A stretch of 64,000 nt of DNA, taken from contig NC_044551.1 in the NCBI RefSeq assembly GCF_007565055.1, positions 93,216,089 to 93,280,088 on the forward strand. Direction: 5' to 3'. This document shows, piece after piece, positions 60,350-64,000 of the stretch. This DNA comes from Rhinopithecus roxellana. Taxonomy: Eukaryota > Chordata > Mammalia > Primates > Cercopithecidae. Under the pieces are notes generated by a model, which ran no database searches, had not been told where the DNA came from, and saw only the letters and a list, made by a program, of their open reading frames with translations. Numbering within the stretch: position 1 is the stretch's first letter; the number at the start of each line of letters is the position of its first letter. Position numbers and translations under genes: made by a program.

Positions 60350-60885
60350 TGTAACGCAGATGTTTTGACATCTTGTGATCTGGCTGACCTGGAAGGGACA
60401 GCTCCTGCCAGCGCTTGTGTACCCCTAGAGAGAGTATACGACCAGCCCAACAGCCTACCTTTCACATGCAAGGTAACCAATCCAGTGACCACTCACATCA
60501 CCACGTCCTCTACAGGGCTGTCACATTGAAGACTAATATTCCCCCGCCTAGTCATCTCAGGGGCAGAAAACACACATCCAGGACACCGCCTACACCGCAT
60601 AGCTTGCTGAAATTACTCAAACCATCCAATTCTAAACCTGTTTACCTGGCCTTATCCTTCCTTCATACAGAAAGCACAATAAAGGTGCTTGCCCAAGTCT
60701 CCCCTTTGCTCTCTCTGCCTCCTGACTCGCCCAGTGCTTCTCCGCATAGCCTGGAATATCTTGGGTGCCCCTCCTTTTGGGAACTGTGAGAAAATAACTA
60801 TCTTTTAATGGCAGTTGTCTCCTGGTCTGTTGGCCTCACAATGCCTGAGTAATAATAAAACCCACCTTTCAAATCAATAGATCAC
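60350..60885 (+). mobile_element. Possible solitary LTR, family not assigned
   Basis: A block of G+C-richer text stands out from the AT-rich intron. It has AATAAA at 60679, followed by gtctcccctttgctctctct and gcttctccgcatagcctgga, then ttttaatggcagttgtctcc and tggtctgttggcctcaca, which is reminiscent of an R-U5 end. The 124-residue frame at 60415-60789 lies inside and has no retroviral motif I can see. Confidence 0.42.
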
Positions 60886-63390
60886 TGGATCTATTATCTG
60901 TTTTGAAGTCCCCATGATTATAAACTGTGACATTCTGGGCTCTTTATATCTGGAGGCTGGAGTTGTTCTTCCTCATTCCAGGCAAAAGTGCCAGGTGACA
61001 CTTAGTCTAGTGGCTCCGAAGCCTACTCCCAGAATTTCTGGATATCGAATACCTGAATAGTCTATTTAGCGCTCAGGGCATATGAACCTCAACATGGCCG
61101 TGATGGAACACTGACCTATTAGCCAAAATGCGGTCTACTTGACCCTGTCTGTCTCATGCCAGACATCAAGAATAGTTGTAGGTCCCAGTTCACTGCTGTT
61201 TACTCAGCCATTCTCAGAAGTCTCCTGAAAGCACTGTGTATGTGTGAGTGGATGAGTATCTGCATGTGTGTACACACACACTTGCATGCATCCATCTAAA
61301 ATAATTCTGCCATATTTAAGTATATAAAACCAATATTCAAAAAATTATGTAAAATAAATACCAGATTTTAGACTACCACATTTATACTTCTTAAAAAGTA
61401 ATTCTGTAATATGGATACATTGGTGGATAATTACTGGTAATATTTTGGCAATGCCAAAAAATCTGTTCAGTGTAAATTTCATGTTGATGACATTAATCAT
61501 TATATTTTATTTGTAAGTAGGTTTGAATTATCAAACATACAAAAATTTTACATTTCCAGTAGCATCTTTGCTGATTTCACCATTGAAAATTAATGCAGAG
61601 CTGACTCCAGATTTTTCATTTATATTATATTAGAGGTTTTTGTTAGATCACAGATTTCTTTAACTTTGGAAATTATATTTTTGGTTGAGAAAAAATCATG
61701 TAAATGGCATGCATTTGTAGCTTATAGAAACACATTGAAATCATGTAAAAACATGGAAGAAATCAAATATAAATACATCACAAATACAATATGGTACAGC
61801 TGATTTTATTTAGACGTGTACAGATGATGTATCAAAATGCACTTAGCCTCCTTCATGCAACACAAGAGAATGTGGTAAAAAGGTGGTGCTGGGTAGGAAG
61901 CAGCTTTACTCCCAACCTCTAGCGTTATCTTGGGAAGAGTAAATTATCTTTGTTCCATGTTTCCCATCTGAAAATTTTAAACACCTAAGCTCTCTCCTAA
62001 TACTAAGGATTGCCTCATTAAGCATATGTAGGCGGCGCTGTCATCGTTGGCTGATTCCACAAGCTGCCTTGAAGCACTTTCCTTCCCTTGTCCTGAACTC
62101 TTTGCATCTTGCAGATATAATACACAAACAAAACACAGTATTTTTAGATGAAACATTCAGCATCACTTAAAATTAAAACTAAATTCAAATTTGTCAAATG
62201 GATGCTTAGCAATTCAAAAAGATCTAAATATGAGTAACTGGAACCCGCTATTAGGTTTATCATAATGCTCACTAAGAAATAAGACAGAAGAACACCCCAT
62301 GCCTTCTTTTGGATTTACAAACAATTACCCAACATAAATTTCTGGTCAAAAATCATAGAAGTTGTTCCTCAAGCTCTAAAAATACTTTAAAATTAGGATT
62401 TTCTATAGACGTTTATATTGAATAGATTCTATTTCCTAAGCTAAGATTTAATTTAAATGAAGATCAAAAAGTAAATGAACTTATGTTCCTGCCAGTGTAA
62501 AACAAGATGACTGTACCCTTGATTGAGGGTAAGAAACTAGCCAGCTTAATATTAAACATCAATTGCATGCAACTACATATAATAGGTTTGGCAATAAACA
62601 CAGTAATAATGTAAGTGTTCTATTTTCTGTAAGAGTTCTTATCAGAAATGGACATCTCAGTTATATTCATATGAGTTCATAAACCATAGAGCTTTTGATG
62701 ATTTGGTCTCATTCCAAACCATCCAAAAAGGTGCAATTGATTGAACTGGCCATGCAGTTAAAATGGCTAAAATGATCAGATTGACTGTAGCTCTGTCAGG
62801 TGCTTATCAGAAAAACATGATCTTACAGAGGCAAATCTGTCCCAACAAAAGCATGGCTCAGAAGCCTTGCCTACCTGCATACAAACCTGGACCCTCGAAA
62901 ATATATTCTGAAGTATTCATTTATATCCTGTCTACTTCAAAATGGGGTTTAGACAATTATATCAAGGGAGAAAGAAGCCCTAAAAGCAAAGCAATTAACA
63001 CTAATATCATTCATATTAATTTCAGAATGATTAAAACAACTGTTTTACCCCTTAAGCATGTAAGATTTCCACTTCTTAAATCCTTATGTTATTGTTGCTA
63101 TTTTTAATCTACTATGACTATATCCTTCAAAGCAACATTAACAACATGACTGGTTTATTTTTGGTACCATAAGAGGACTATTTACTGGCAAATTGTTCGC
63201 ACTGAATGAGAAAGAGAAACTTAATAACGCTGTTGGTCTTTGATATTTTTCCAGCAGAAATATTTCTTCCTCCATGTAGTACATGAGACTTTCAGCCTCC
63301 AGACAGGCTCTTGATTTTAAAGGAAAAAAAATGTCAAATCGGTAGAAGTGTTCATGACTTTGCTTTATTTTCATTTTCTTATAGGCTTGT
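60886..63390. other. Unique AT-rich intronic sequence
   Basis: About 2.5 kb without a recognised element. A TG/CA patch lies at 61237-61290. The 114-residue frame at 62763-63107 has no domain. Confidence 0.45.
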
Positions 63391-63749
63391 TGATATGGTT
63401 TGACTGTGTCCCCACCCAAATCTCATCTTGAATTGTAGCTCCCATAATTCCTACTCATTGTGAGAGGGTACTGGTGGGAGATAATTGAATCATGGGAGTA
63501 GTTTCCCCCATACTGTTCTCATGGCAGTGACTAAGTCTCACAAGATCTGATGATTTTATAAAAGGTTTCCCCTTTTGCCTGGCTCTCATTCTCTCGTCTG
63601 CCGCCGTGTAAGATGTTCCTTTCTCCTTGTGGCATGATTGTGAGACTCCCCAACCACATGAAACTGGGAGTCCATTAAACCTCTTTTTCTTTATAAAGCA
63701 CCCAGTCTTGGGTTTGCCTTTATCAGCAGCGTGAAAATGGACTAACACA
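63391..63749 (+). mobile_element. THE1-type LTR (ERVL-MaLR)
   Basis: From tgatatggtttgactgtgtc through aatctcatcttgaattgtag and tcacaagatctgatgatttt to gtgaaaatggactaacaca. About 359 bases, near full length. Confidence 0.94.
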
Positions 63750-64000
63750 CCCATCTCACATGCAATGACACCCACAGGCTAAAAGTAAAGGGATGCAGAA
63801 AAATCTTCCAAGCAAATGGAAAACAGAAAAAAGCAGGGGTTAACATTTTAATTTCAGACAAAACAGACTTTAAACCAACACAGATCCTAAAAATACAAAG
63901 AAAGATATTACACAATGGTAAAGGGTTCAATTCAAGAAGAAGACCTAACTATCCTAAATATATATACACACCCAATAAAGGAGCAGCCAGATTCATAAAA
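63750..64000 (+). mobile_element. L1 ORF2 fragment (primate L1), cut by window end
   Basis: ctcacatgcaatgacaccca, ggctaaaagtaaagggatgc, caagcaaatggaaaacagaa, acagactttaaaccaacaca and ctatcctaaatatatataca are sense L1 ORF2 text upstream of the reverse-transcriptase core. It begins directly at the end of the THE1 LTR. Several differences break the frame. The rest lies beyond the window. Confidence 0.88.

Larger units (their letters stand above)
4837..64000 (-). other. CTNND2: CTNND2 intron upstream of the exon (3' part)
   Basis: This stretch precedes the exon in transcription and is part of one very long intron; human CTNND2 is known for introns of tens to hundreds of kilobases. I looked for the preceding exon (encoding residues just before ELQFERL) and did not find it, so the intron continues beyond 64000. 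Nearly all recognisable content is interspersed repeats. Confidence 0.75.

Noticed and set aside
60415..60789. 124-codon plus-strand frame as a gene
   Set aside because: It lies in an LTR-like block, is Ser/Pro/His-rich without motifs, and has no intact retroviral feature.

Overview
This window is primate nuclear DNA. It is dense in Alu, L1, L2, MIR, MaLR LTRs (THE1, MST, MLT1) and MADE1 elements, with long AT-rich unique stretches and no operon-like coding. The young AluY copies, for example at 15884-16191 and 29939-30255, carry sequence variants I associate with Old World monkeys (a left-arm start reading gcttgagccaccgc on the plus strand, and a ccacctcgcccggc box). My best guess is therefore a macaque, baboon or guenon-like species, not human; this is inference from memory of Alu subfamilies.

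I can support only one protein-coding segment: a 113-base internal exon on the minus strand at 4724-4836. It encodes 37 codons plus two bases of the N-terminal coiled-coil region of CTNND2 (delta-catenin/NPRAP), with an AG acceptor and a GT donor at exactly the right phase. Everything else is intron of CTNND2: 1-4723 is the start of the downstream intron (human intron 3 by my recollection) and 4837-64000 is part of the very long upstream intron. All other open reading frames lie in repeats or are short chance frames.

Layout. 1-4.7 kb: diverged tandem duplication, one Alu, downstream intron. 4.7-5.2 kb: exon and a MIR. 7-8.4 kb: old L1 3' UTR. 9.5 kb: MLT1 LTR. 13.7-16.2 kb: MIR, L2 and a young AluY with a 17-base target duplication. 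18-20.3 kb: Alu in a MIR-like element, unique sequence, and a U6-like fragment. 25-29 kb: L2, AT-rich unique DNA, a G+C-richer island and a CA microsatellite. 29.7-31 kb: two abutting Alus, then an ERV1-like LTR carrying a near-perfect 95-base minisatellite. 32.2-34.4 kb: pyrimidine repeat and an old L1 broken by a THE1 LTR and a MADE1. 37.6-41.1 kb: AluJ, MIR, MST LTR and two Alus, one with a large internal A-tract. 44-50.8 kb: MIR/L2 territory with two MLT1-type LTRs. 51-53.2 kb: THE1 LTR and two Alus. 54.6-57.5 kb: L1M, MIR, a MADE1 copy carrying a templated-looking insertion, three diverged 80-115-base repeats and an Alu. 59-61 kb: Alu and a possible unassigned LTR. 63.4-64 kb: THE1 LTR abutting L1 ORF2 sequence that runs off the window.

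I found no novel genetic system. The most unusual structures are the 95-base minisatellite whose three reverse frames are all open, the MADE1 with a 39-base insert matching sequence about 970 bases away, a candidate U6 snRNA fragment, and a weak-looking donor on the CTNND2 exon.
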